Shown here: piece after piece, positions 12,039 through 19,644 of the stretch
Numbering within the stretch: the stretch's first letter is position 1
Layout: every line of letters begins with the position of its first letter
Assembly (NCBI GenBank): GCA_946886805.1
Contig: CAMPJM010000018.1
Location: 1-19,696 of the forward strand
DNA: 19,696 nucleotides
Reading direction: 5' to 3'
Origin: an uncultured Flammeovirgaceae bacterium
GTDB lineage: Bacteria; Bacteroidota; Bacteroidia; Cytophagales; Cyclobacteriaceae
Made by a program: the position numbers and the translations under genes
The notes under the pieces: generated by a model
Seen by the model: only the letters and a program-made list of their open reading frames with translations
What the model was told of the DNA's origin: nothing
Database searches by the model: none

Positions 12039-14411
12039 CTAGAAATGAATTGTGTACATCACAACAGGAAGTAAAGTTAATTGCTCATAAAATTCTACCT
12101 TATTGGTATTCTCGTTATAGAATGGTTCAAGCTTCGCCTTATTATTTGTAGCATTTTGTATGTCTATTTTAAATTCCTGACTTATTTTCTTACTGTCAAT
12201 TCTGTAGGCCACCGCAAGGTTTGCAATAAAAACATCATCTGCTCTCTTTGAAAAAGCTTTATCTTCTTCATATACGGTCTGGTCTTGCTCTATGGAGGCT
12301 TGTAAATCAATAGGAGTATACCTTCTGGCTCCTAAGAGGGTAATTTTTGTATTAAGGCTGATTACTTTTTTCTTGCCATTGTTGCTGTTTAGTTCAAACT
12401 CTTTTCCAAATAATAAATTACCCGTATAATTTCCGTTAAATCTGGTATGTCTTTCTATTCCATCCAAAGCTTTGTATTTAGAATCATACACGGAACCGGT
12501 TAACAGAAAGTAATAATTGTCTGCAAAGTAACGCTCCAAAGTCAGTTCAATACCAATGTTTTCGCCCGTACCTTCATTTGTTAAAACTCTGTCGGTAAAT
12601 CCATCTATTTGATTAATTAAAGAATATGAGCTGCTCATTCTATTTTCAACAGAAAGATTGTATAGCTTTTGATAATAAGCTTCTGCCTTTAAAAACAAGT
12701 TGGCACTGAGTCGGTTTTCATAACCCACTACATAATGGACTGCCTTGGAAAAGCCGATATCTTTGTTGGGCATTGAGGGTGTGCCATCTTCTTTGTAGAT
12801 AATGGAGTAGTAATTAGGCAACGATTCCATTTTTCCATGGATCCCAAAGCCGGCCGTGAATGCCTGCGTAGGCTTAAATTGCCATTTTAATCCTGCCCGT
12901 GGTTCAAAGGAGAATTCATCATTCAAGCTTATCCCATGGGAATGGATACCGCTCACAATGGAAAGATTTTCCCAGGGACGGAATTTCCAGCTGATAAAGC
13001 TTTGATAATGACCGGCATCTCCCTTAATATTCTGCTCTGTCACAAATTCCCCTAATTCTTTATCAAAAGTTTCATAGTAGAAATCAAAATAGTGGTGGGT
13101 GTAAAGCAGGCCAACTTGCAGATTATGCCTGGCATTAAATTTATGATTAATTGTGGTTGTACCCTTGACCGTATTTTTATTTAATTCGAGTTCTTCCAAT
13201 TGTATTAAATTACTCACTTCGTTCGGTTCATAGCCAAGAAATCCACTGCCATTGTGAGAAACAGAAAAGCTGTTTTGAAGGTAGGTTTTTGAATTTAATG
13301 CCCAATACTGCGTAACACCCACTACACCCATATCCGCCTGATAATCATATTTTTCAAGTAGCTTGTCTTCATCTTCCTCATCAAACTCTTCCTCTATAAT
13401 ATTGCTTTTTCCGCCAAGCCCGAATATCGAAAATGTTCCGAGGGATTTGGTTGGAAGAAAAACTTTAAACGACAGATCCTGATATTTGGGAATCCCGTCG
13501 AAATCTACCAGTCCCAAATTATTTAAGAGGGATAAGGTAGAGTACCGATAATTTACTAAATAGGAAGACCCTCCACCTTTTTTGAAAGGCCCTTCAATGG
13601 TCGCATCTGTGCCGAGCGCCCCAATGGATAAGCTGTATTCTCTTTGTTCGTTATTCCCTTTTCTTAATTTCATATCAAAAACACCCGAAAGCGCATTTCC
13701 ATACTCCGGAGCAAAAGCGCCTGTATAAAATTCTGAATTTGCCAGCATGCTACTATTTAAGGCATTGACAGGTCCGCCTGTGGCACCTTCATCTGAGAAA
13801 TGGTTTGGGTTAGGAATCTCTATTCCTTCAAGTCTCCACTGGATACCTTTGGGTGAATTACCACGGACAATGATGGAATTATCGCCACTTGGGTCTGCAC
13901 TTACACCTGCATAACCCGATACCATTCGGGCAGGATCATTAAAGGATCCTGCATACCGCTTTGTTTCTTCTACTGTAAATCCTCTGGCACTAATAAGCGC
14001 CATTTCATTGGATATCTGAGATTTGTCCCGATCAGAGGTGATTAACACTTCTTCCATGCTCACAAGCGATTCCCTCAGTTGAATATCTAAAACTACTTCC
14101 TTACCTGATGTTACCAGTATGTTGGGTAGCAGCTTATCTTCATACCCAATATAGCTGATCGATAGAGAAACCCGCCCCACTGGTACATTTTCAATTCTAA
14201 ATGTGCCGGATGCATCTGTACTTGCTCCTAAAAAAGTTTCTGAATCCAGCACCACTATATTCGCTCCCGGTAAAGGGGTTCGTGAATCCTGGTCAATAAT
14301 TTTCCCTCTAACTGTCTGGGTAATATTTTGTGCATTTGTATCCAGAGAGTTTGACAAACTGAAGATAATAATTAGGAACAGGAATTTTATTTTTACTAAT
14401 GACTTTGTCAT
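12039..14411 (-). CDS. TonB-dependent outer-membrane receptor with CarboxypepD_reg N-terminal domain
   Basis: This 790-residue protein has a signal peptide (residues 1-27), a CarboxypepD_reg/DUF4480-type beta domain at 33-113 (VRGKIIDQDSRTPLPGANI, then SISYIGYED), a plug at about 130-250 (SIIVRGNSPKGIQWRLEGIEIPNP, then EFYTGAFAPEYGNALSGVFD), and a long barrel ending in Phe (VVMYTIHF). It imports a ligand across the outer membrane using TonB energy. It has no STN domain, so it would not itself signal to FecR. There is no SusD partner, so it belongs to the stand-alone receptor class. It starts 55 bp after the surface-repeat protein gene, with no obvious promoter between, so it is probably cotranscribed with it and thus tied to the sigma/FecR block upstream. 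Substrate unknown. Confidence 0.92.
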   Translation of the reverse strand: MTKSLVKIKFLFLIIIFSLSNSLDTNAQNITQTVRGKIIDQDSRTPLPGANIVVLDSETFLGASTDASGTFRIENVPVGRVSLSISYIGYEDKLLPNILVTSGKEVVLDIQLRESLVSMEEVLITSDRDKSQISNEMALISARGFTVEETKRYAGSFNDPARMVSGYAGVSADPSGDNSIIVRGNSPKGIQWRLEGIEIPNPNHFSDEGATGGPVNALNSSMLANSEFYTGAFAPEYGNALSGVFDMKLRKGNNEQREYSLSIGALGTDATIEGPFKKGGGSSYLVNYRYSTLSLLNNLGLVDFDGIPKYQDLSFKVFLPTKSLGTFSIFGLGGKSNIIEEEFDEEDEDKLLEKYDYQADMGVVGVTQYWALNSKTYLQNSFSVSHNGSGFLGYEPNEVSNLIQLEELELNKNTVKGTTTINHKFNARHNLQVGLLYTHHYFDFYYETFDKELGEFVTEQNIKGDAGHYQSFISWKFRPWENLSIVSGIHSHGISLNDEFSFEPRAGLKWQFKPTQAFTAGFGIHGKMESLPNYYSIIYKEDGTPSMPNKDIGFSKAVHYVVGYENRLSANLFLKAEAYYQKLYNLSVENRMSSSYSLINQIDGFTDRVLTNEGTGENIGIELTLERYFADNYYFLLTGSVYDSKYKALDGIERHTRFNGNYTGNLLFGKEFELNSNNGKKKVISLNTKITLLGARRYTPIDLQASIEQDQTVYEEDKAFSKRADDVFIANLAVAYRIDSKKISQEFKIDIQNATNNKAKLEPFYNENTNKVEFYEQLTLLPVVMYTIHF

Positions 14412-14466
14412 GATTGATTAAATTAATAGTTACAGTTTAATTCGGTTTTGCAATAATAAGAATGTG

Positions 14467-15627
14467 CTAAAATCTAATACCCACGTTTATTCCAGGGTAA
14501 ATAATAACTCTGGTACTGCCATGCGTTTCATCATAGAAAGAATTGGGAGTTTCAAATAATCTTCCGCCAGGGTTTTCTTCACTAGTCTTGATTTTTGTTA
14601 CCATCACGTTCAGGGAAACACCTCCATAGAGGGTCAGGTGGTTCATGAACTGGTAAGAACCATTGATTTTCAATTTGTTCAACTGATTTAATTCGCTGGT
14701 CCACCATTCATCTTCATTTACCTGATAATTGATAGCATCTATGTTCAGTCCTGCTTTTTGGCTTAAAGATATATAAGTACCCAAACCAAAGCCTGGAGCC
14801 CAAATATTGGCACCATTCTGTTCTTTATAAGCAACCGAAAAAATGGTATACAAACGTTGGGAGCCCATCTTGAAATTAATATTTCCATAAAAGCTCTCGT
14901 TGGATTCCAGTTCGATAGCTTTATAGCCATTTTTTACAATGTTTATCAGACCTACCTGGACTCCTTTTTGAATAGTGTCTGCAATGTTTATAATTCCAAA
15001 CTGGACTCCCGAAAGCGTTTTGGTTTTGTTGAGCAAGCCCGAAATTTGCACGCCCTGAACGTGATTGCTTTTATTAATGAGTCCTGCGATCTGAGCCCCT
15101 TTTAGTGAGTCTGCATTTAAATTAACTACTCCAGCAGCTTGCAATCCTTCGATGGAACTGCGGTTTATATTAATTACTCCGCTGATTTGACCTCCGTTTG
15201 TCGGAGCTACACTAGAGCCATCAGTAGTTGCTACTGTATCAGCAGATATGTTTATTATGCCTGCTGCCTGAAGTCCTCGGAAGTAAGCTACAGTGTTTAT
15301 TAAACCTGAGATTTGTGCTCCTTTCAGATTTCCTTTGCCTAAGTTTCCTAATCCTGCAAATTGTGCCCCGATTATAGAACCGTTTGTTTTATTTACAAGT
15401 CCTCCTAATTCTAAGCCACTTACTCCGGCGGAGGAGCCAAAAAGGACATTGTAGGAGAAGTTGTTGACGGTCTGATCAGAAAGTTTTCCGTTCGTTCCAA
15501 TCGGTGTTACGAATGAAATTTGTATGGGGCGAATTATGATGCTATCGCTTTGTGCTTTTAGCGAGCTCAAGCTTGTCAAACTTAAAAGAATAGATAAAGT
15601 AAAAAATTTAATAGATTGTAAGTACAT
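14467..15627 (-). CDS. surface-repeat outer-membrane protein (GxQxxGxxN repeats), paralogue without STN domain
   Basis: This 386-residue protein has a signal peptide (1-25, cut after LKA), a short strand region (QISFVTPIGTNG), about ten 15-16 residue repeats at 71-237 of the type GLQAAGIINISAD / GAQIAGLINKSNHVQ / GVQVGLINIVKNGYK, and a C-terminal beta-rich domain (240-386) ending in IGINVGIRF-like strands (YPGINVGIRF). The repeats resemble those of the LA_2272 surface-repeat family known from Leptospira and others. The region VQVGLIN...ELESNESFYGNINFKMGSQRLYTIFSVAY aligns with the same part of the 644-residue protein encoded upstream, so the two are paralogues. A 23-residue insert rich in Thr/Ser breaks the array at 128-145. 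It is probably exported to the outer membrane or surface. It has its own upstream copy of the ECF promoter-like motif. Confidence 0.8.
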   Translation of the reverse strand: MYLQSIKFFTLSILLSLTSLSSLKAQSDSIIIRPIQISFVTPIGTNGKLSDQTVNNFSYNVLFGSSAGVSGLELGGLVNKTNGSIIGAQFAGLGNLGKGNLKGAQISGLINTVAYFRGLQAAGIINISADTVATTDGSSVAPTNGGQISGVININRSSIEGLQAAGVVNLNADSLKGAQIAGLINKSNHVQGVQISGLLNKTKTLSGVQFGIINIADTIQKGVQVGLINIVKNGYKAIELESNESFYGNINFKMGSQRLYTIFSVAYKEQNGANIWAPGFGLGTYISLSQKAGLNIDAINYQVNEDEWWTSELNQLNKLKINGSYQFMNHLTLYGGVSLNVMVTKIKTSEENPGGRLFETPNSFYDETHGSTRVIIYPGINVGIRF

Positions 15628-15654
15628 GTTTTTGTTTTTTTTGATTTATACAGG

Positions 15655-15686
15655 CATGACAATCGATCTTTATTTTACCCTTACTC
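15655..15686 (-). promoter_or_regulatory. putative ECF sigma promoter of the surface-repeat gene
   Basis: Plus-strand CATGACAATCGA (15655-15666), six free bases, then TTTTACCCTTACTC (15673-15686). The same two blocks with the same 6-bp gap occur upstream of FecR at 18918-18949; 26 of 26 block positions are identical, and ATTTATA follows both copies toward the gene. On the minus strand GTAAGGG and GTC are 17 bp apart, the spacing of ECF -35 and -10 elements. A start point would fall about 20-25 nt before the ATG at 15627. The use by the local sigma factor is inference. Confidence 0.65.
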
Positions 15687-15718
15687 GGAAAGGAATTTTT
15701 TTTGAAAAAGATCGAAAA

Positions 15719-15763
15719 GTTGGAAGTTGGAAGTAGGAAGTAGGAGGTAGGAGGTAGGAGGTA
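15719..15763. repeat. heptanucleotide tandem repeat
   Basis: Six full 7-bp units and a partial one: two GTTGGAA, one GTAGGAA and three GTAGGAG, then GTA. Units drift from left to right, which suggests slippage growth. It abuts the inverted repeat at 15763. Confidence 0.9.
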
Positions 15764-15843
15764 GCGATGACATCCCTCTTTATCCCAAAGCAACTGAAGC
15801 TTTAAGCTTGCTGCATAATAGAAAGAATAGGGATGTCATCGCT
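15763..15843. repeat. 15-bp perfect inverted repeat with 51-bp loop
   Basis: AGCGATGACATCCCT (15763-15777) and AGGGATGTCATCGCT (15829-15843) are exact reverse complements; a few more bases next to the arms (CTTTAT against ATTCTTTCTAT) can pair with gaps. It lies 121 bp downstream of the 644-residue protein gene. It may be a small non-coding mobile or REP-type element, or an RNA stem that ends the FecR operon. Confidence 0.75.
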
Positions 15844-15964
15844 TTCGTGTCTGAAGTTTTCGTTTCCAAACGGCAGATGCTTTTTAAAACTTTAGAGCTT
15901 CGTATAATTCTGTGGTAAATTTATGCCAAACTTCGGAAGTCGTGCTTAATGGACTAACCAAAAT

Positions 15965-17899
15965 TTACCAATGAATAGCCACTCTTCCGCCGATCCACAG
16001 ATGAGCTTGTGAAGAGCCTATTTCTGTTTTTACGATTGAGTTGGGGGCAAGGCTGGTGAGAAAATCCCCTGTTTCGGGATCTTTCCATTCAGAAAGCCAG
16101 AAATTAATTGAAGGCCCTGCAGAAAATGAAAATCCTTTTTCTTTTCTTAGGATCAGGTTAATATTTAGACGGTTTAAAAGTCCCAAATCCTCCTGGAACT
16201 CATCCCCTTCATTTACCCAGTTTCCCGAATATTCGAAGTTTAAAGAGAGTTTTTTGCTTAAAAGCCTTTCAGTTCCCACACCATAACCAAACGTCCATCT
16301 TTTTTCACCGTTCCAACTGCCATAACCCGCTGAAAAAATATTATAAAATTTTCTTACACCTGTTTTAAAGGAGACGTTGGCGGGAATAATTTCATTGGTA
16401 GAGAATTCCAGTTCATGAAATCCTTGCTTTACAAAGCTTAGAAGGCCAATAGGAATACCGGAAGCGGAGTCAGCAATATTAAAAAGTCCTATCTGCACCC
16501 CATCAACATATTTTGCATAATTAAAAATGGAACCGATCTGCGCTCCGGTAACTTTGGACGTAGCGATGTTTCCAATGCCTGCGACCTGCATTCCATCAGA
16601 ATTTTTAGCCGTATTGATCAATCCTGCAACTTGAATTCCCTTTACCTGCCCTGCAGTATAATTAATTAATCCTGCCAATTGGGTACCGTTTACATTTTTG
16701 CTGACATTGGCCAAGCCTCCCAGTTGAAGCATTTTGACATCCTTTGTGGCAATGTTAATGATTCCTGCAAATTGTACACCATCTACATTTTCAGTAGTGG
16801 TATTACTGATTCCTGCAACTTGCCATCCTTCCATTCTTCCGTTAAGTACATTGCTGATTCCCGCAAATTGTACTCCCTGTAAAGTATCAAAAAGCACATT
16901 GGCAATTCCACCAATCTGAAATCCGGAAAGAGAACCTTTATTATGATTAAAAATGCCCCCAAGCTGAAATCCGCTCGTATTCCTTCCCACAACATTACCA
17001 ATTCCAGCTATTTGAAAACCTTGTACATCTTTGCGGATAATGTTAAAAAGCCCTCCCAGTTCAAATGCATTCACCCCATAGGCATATCCCGCTAAAATAT
17101 TAAGAGAAACTCTGTTTTCTATCAGACCGCTCATTTTTAAGTTAGAACCTAGCCGGGGAAGAAAGGAAACCTGAGCTGATCTCCGGCGAATAAAATCAAG
17201 ATTTTGGGTTCTGATAAACAATTGAGAAGGCACTAGTTTTCGCACCAGTGGCAAAGATTCTACAGAAGGACTCGGATTGACTTTGATTTTATCTAAAGCA
17301 GGTACGGTGTTTACAGGCCTTAGTAAAATTTCAATTTTTTGATCTTCGGGAGTAATAAAGATAATGGAATCTTTAAAATCTCTGTTATTGATGGACAAAC
17401 TTAATTGCTCAAACTGTGTTGGGACAGACATCGAAAAAGAACCATTTTCATCGGTCACATCGGAAATCAGGCTACTAACCTCATAAATAATGATGTTGGA
17501 TAAAGGTGCTTTGGTAGAGATATGATAAACCTGGCCCGAGATATTATATTTTTCTTTCTTACGCGAATCATCGAAAGGAAGTGATTTCAGCAATATGAGG
17601 TGATTTCCAGCGACTTTATATTCTATATTTTCAGGCAATACTTTATCAAGAGTTGCCTTTACTGTCTCATTCTTTGAATTATAGGATATCCGCTGGTTTG
17701 AGGCAAGTATGGAAGCATCATAAGAAAAAGTGAAATTCGCAATATCTGATATTTCTAATAAAATATTTTCTAATTTTTCATCCCCCGCCTTCAGGCTTAC
17801 CTTTCTTTTAAGCAAATTGTCTTGTGCATGCGCATTATACACGCTAAAAAGTGCACAGAAAAACAGTAAACAAAAGAACTTTACTTTAATTGCAACCAC
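15965..17899 (-). CDS. STN + CarboxypepD_reg + surface-repeat outer-membrane protein, candidate FecR-coupled sensor
   Basis: This 644-residue protein has a signal peptide (1-25, AHA|Q), an STN (secretin/TonB short N-terminal) domain at about 31-106 (KRKVSLKAGDEKLENIL, then NQRISYNSKNETVKATL and YKVAGNHLILL), a CarboxypepD_reg domain at 117-195, a linker (200-250), about 13 repeats of 15-16 residues at 280-493 (GFQIAGIGNVVG, GVQFAGIINIAT, GVQIGLFNIADS), and a C-terminal beta domain ending in Trp. In Fec-type systems the STN domain of an outer-membrane TonB receptor touches FecR; here the STN is attached to a repeat-plus-barrel protein with no plug. The GTG start overlaps the FecR stop by 14 bp, and no other start precedes the signal peptide, so translation is probably coupled. 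It is the longer paralogue of the protein at 14467-15627. I infer that it is a surface sensor; ligand unknown. Confidence 0.85.
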   Translation of the reverse strand: MVAIKVKFFCLLFFCALFSVYNAHAQDNLLKRKVSLKAGDEKLENILLEISDIANFTFSYDASILASNQRISYNSKNETVKATLDKVLPENIEYKVAGNHLILLKSLPFDDSRKKEKYNISGQVYHISTKAPLSNIIIYEVSSLISDVTDENGSFSMSVPTQFEQLSLSINNRDFKDSIIFITPEDQKIEILLRPVNTVPALDKIKVNPSPSVESLPLVRKLVPSQLFIRTQNLDFIRRRSAQVSFLPRLGSNLKMSGLIENRVSLNILAGYAYGVNAFELGGLFNIIRKDVQGFQIAGIGNVVGRNTSGFQLGGIFNHNKGSLSGFQIGGIANVLFDTLQGVQFAGISNVLNGRMEGWQVAGISNTTTENVDGVQFAGIINIATKDVKMLQLGGLANVSKNVNGTQLAGLINYTAGQVKGIQVAGLINTAKNSDGMQVAGIGNIATSKVTGAQIGSIFNYAKYVDGVQIGLFNIADSASGIPIGLLSFVKQGFHELEFSTNEIIPANVSFKTGVRKFYNIFSAGYGSWNGEKRWTFGYGVGTERLLSKKLSLNFEYSGNWVNEGDEFQEDLGLLNRLNINLILRKEKGFSFSAGPSINFWLSEWKDPETGDFLTSLAPNSIVKTEIGSSQAHLWIGGRVAIHW

Positions 17900-18902
17900 T
17901 GCCTGAAATTGTATACTGGTTATTTTGTTCCAGAACTGTAAGGTTGAAGTTCATATTGATGATGTCAAAAATCTGATCAATATCCTCTTCATAAAATTTA
18001 GCAGAAAGCCGGCACTCGAGTATTTGCTTATTGGCAATGTTGATGCTGATATTGTATTTTTTTTCGAGCGTAGCAAAAACTTTTCCCAATTTTTCGTTCT
18101 GAAAAACCAGGGTCTGGGATTTCCAAAACAGATCATTCGGGTTAAATGCAAGTGACTGAGATTGTTTTGTATCCTTGTCTATTGCAATGCTCTCACCCGC
18201 CGTTAGAACTACATCAGTCCCGGAAGCGACAACTTTTACCTTCCCCTCCTCAACGCCAACAAAAATGGTGGACAGGCTATCATAGGCCTTCACATAAAAG
18301 GAAGTGCCCAGCACTGTTATGGTGGCACCATCCACGGCTACATGAAAGGGCTTCTGCTCGTTTTTTGTGACATTAAAAAAGGCCTCTCCTGTAAGGCTGA
18401 CAGCCCTTTCATTGTCTCCAAATTCCTTCTGATAGGAAAGTAATGAATGAGCGTTCAATGTTGTCACGGATCCATCGGGGAGTGTATCTGTTACAACATT
18501 TTCACCTGCCACCAATTTTATTGCCTCAGTAGACTTACTACGATCATGAAATACGATGAAAATAGTTAATCCAATGACAATTACCGCTGCTACCCTTGAT
18601 AGATAAAAATACAGGCTTCTGCTTTTAGGTTCAGATTTTTCCGGTTCCTCAAGTACTGCATTGCTTGAATTTACCCTGTCTTTAAATTTATTCCAGCCGG
18701 CTTCTACATCAACCGCTGAAGGTGGATGGGAATAAATCTTACCTGTTTCTAACCAAAGAGATTTTATTTGAGAAAAGGCATGCTGATTTGCTTCAGATTC
18801 GGCAAGCCAAACTTCAACGACATTAATCTCCTCAGCACTTGCTTCATCCGCAAGAAACCTGGCTATCAATTCATAATCAATATTTGATTCTTTATCAGCC
18901 AT
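17886..18902 (-). CDS. FecR-family anti-sigma factor with DUF4974-type C-terminus
   Basis: This 338-residue protein has a cytoplasmic N-terminus (1-95) with the FecR pattern IDYELIARFLADEASAEEINVVEVWLAESEANQHAFSQIKSLW shortened here to its key parts (FLADEAS, WLAESEANQ), one membrane helix at about 107-124 (VAAVIVIGLTIFIVF), a periplasmic FecR domain (about 134-235: TLPDGSVTTLNAHSLLSY, RAVSLTGEAFF, GTSFYVKAY, VEEGKVKV) and a C-terminal DUF4974-type STN-like domain (about 265-335: VFATLEKKYNISINI, DIDQIFDIINMNFNLTV). It holds the sigma factor encoded 60 bp upstream until a signal arrives from the STN protein encoded immediately downstream with a 14-bp overlap. A promoter-like motif in the 60-bp gap suggests a second, sigma-dependent start. 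Confidence 0.94.
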   Translation of the reverse strand: MADKESNIDYELIARFLADEASAEEINVVEVWLAESEANQHAFSQIKSLWLETGKIYSHPPSAVDVEAGWNKFKDRVNSSNAVLEEPEKSEPKSRSLYFYLSRVAAVIVIGLTIFIVFHDRSKSTEAIKLVAGENVVTDTLPDGSVTTLNAHSLLSYQKEFGDNERAVSLTGEAFFNVTKNEQKPFHVAVDGATITVLGTSFYVKAYDSLSTIFVGVEEGKVKVVASGTDVVLTAGESIAIDKDTKQSQSLAFNPNDLFWKSQTLVFQNEKLGKVFATLEKKYNISINIANKQILECRLSAKFYEEDIDQIFDIINMNFNLTVLEQNNQYTISGSGCN

Positions 18903-18917
18903 TCAGTTCATTTATAT

Positions 18918-18949
18918 CATGACAATCGAAATCACTTTTACCCTTACTC
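18918..18949 (-). promoter_or_regulatory. putative ECF sigma promoter of the fecR-STN gene pair
   Basis: CATGACAATCGA (18918-18929), six free bases, then TTTTACCCTTACTC (18936-18949) match the motif at 15655-15686 at every block position. It fills the gap between the sigma gene stop (18963) and the FecR start (18902). The predicted start point would give a leader of only about 10 nt. This would make anti-sigma and sensor expression dependent on the sigma factor they control. Confidence 0.65.
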
Positions 18950-18962
18950 CTTGTAAAACTTT

Positions 18963-19553
18963 TTATAACCAATTGATAAACAATTTAATAGAGCTAATTA
19001 TTAATAGTAGCAGTGGAAGATACTCAGCTAAATTTTCTTTTAAGAATTTCAAGGCCTTACCCATTTGTGCTTCAACCGTTTTTACAGAAAGCTGTAGTTC
19101 AGCAGCAATTTCTAGGTATTTTAAACCTTCATACCTGCTAAGTTTAAAAATTTTCTGTCGTTCGGTTGGCAATAAGTTTATGCTGTCTTCAATTTTTTGT
19201 TGAAGTTCAAGTTCCACCATCGTATCCAAATGCTTGCTTTCTTCCTCTTTCAAAGTGTGTAGTTGCGCTACTGCATACTGCGACCGAACTTTGAGATGTT
19301 TTAGATGGTTGAGACAGGCATTTCGCACTGCTTTGTAAAGGTAAGCTTCTAATGCTCCATTAATTTCCAGAAAGGTTCTTTTGTTCCAATAGTTAAAGAA
19401 AACCTCCTGAACAATTTCTTCAGCCTGGTCCAGATCTGAAATATATTTGTTTGCATAACCACATAAACCCGCATAGGAAGATTTAAACACTTCTTCAAAG
19501 GCTTTTTCATCGCCAGTTTTAATTCTTAGGTTTATATCTTGAACAGTGATCAA
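18963..19553 (-). CDS. FecI-like ECF sigma factor (Bacteroidota expansion family)
   Basis: This 196-residue protein has sigma region 2 at about 20-90 (FEEVFKSSYAGLCGYA, DLDQAEEIVQEVFFNYW at 41-57, AYLYKAVRNACLNHLK at 70-85) and region 4 at about 118-172 (LLPTERQKIFKLSRYEGL, then EIAAELQLSVKTVEAQMGKAL). This pattern fits the TIGR02985-type family that pairs with FecR in Bacteroidota. Residues 178-196 form a strongly hydrophobic C-terminal tail (LPLLLLIISSIKLFINWL) that could insert in the membrane. The start is TTG at 19553; no ATG or GTG occurs before region 2, and GGGAT lies about 8 nt upstream. A well-formed Bacteroidota promoter precedes it. It probably directs RNA polymerase to the motif found upstream of FecR and the surface-repeat gene. 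Confidence 0.93.
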   Translation of the reverse strand: MITVQDINLRIKTGDEKAFEEVFKSSYAGLCGYANKYISDLDQAEEIVQEVFFNYWNKRTFLEINGALEAYLYKAVRNACLNHLKHLKVRSQYAVAQLHTLKEEESKHLDTMVELELQQKIEDSINLLPTERQKIFKLSRYEGLKYLEIAAELQLSVKTVEAQMGKALKFLKENLAEYLPLLLLIISSIKLFINWL

Positions 19554-19578
19554 TGTTTTATCCCAGGTGATTATAACG

Positions 19579-19608
19579 CAAAATTAGCTTTAAAATAGAA
19601 TTTTCCAA
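19579..19608 (-). promoter_or_regulatory. Bacteroidota housekeeping promoter of the FecI-like sigma gene
   Basis: On the minus strand TTG (19608-19606) is followed after 19 bp by TAATTTTG (19586-19579), an exact match to the TAnnTTTG -7 element at the usual distance from the -33 TTG. The expected start point lies near 19572, about 20 nt before the TTG start codon. Confidence 0.7.
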
Positions 19609-19644
19609 TTTAAAGAATTTTTTAACTACCCAGCATCAAAGGCC

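Larger units (their letters stand above)
15628..15964. other. intergenic region: promoter motif, heptamer array, long inverted repeat
   Basis: There is no gene in these 337 bp; a short minus frame at 15608-15793 runs through repeat DNA and is not credible. In the direction of transcription it holds AT-rich tail DNA after the 644-residue protein gene, a 15-bp inverted repeat with 51-bp loop (15763-15843), an array of 7-bp repeats (15719-15763) and the bipartite promoter-like motif (15655-15686) next to the gene at 15627. Confidence 0.6.

Noticed and set aside
12039..14411. SusC of a polysaccharide utilisation locus.
   Set aside because: No SusD-like gene follows and no glycan enzymes are clustered with it; it fits the stand-alone receptor class.
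15719..15763. CRISPR array.
   Set aside because: Units are only 7 bp, directly adjacent and without spacers; no cas genes are present.
15608..15793. Short minus-strand frame of 61 codons between the two surface-repeat genes.
   Set aside because: It is built from the heptamer array (YLLPPTSYFLLPTS) and overlaps the promoter motif and the next gene start.
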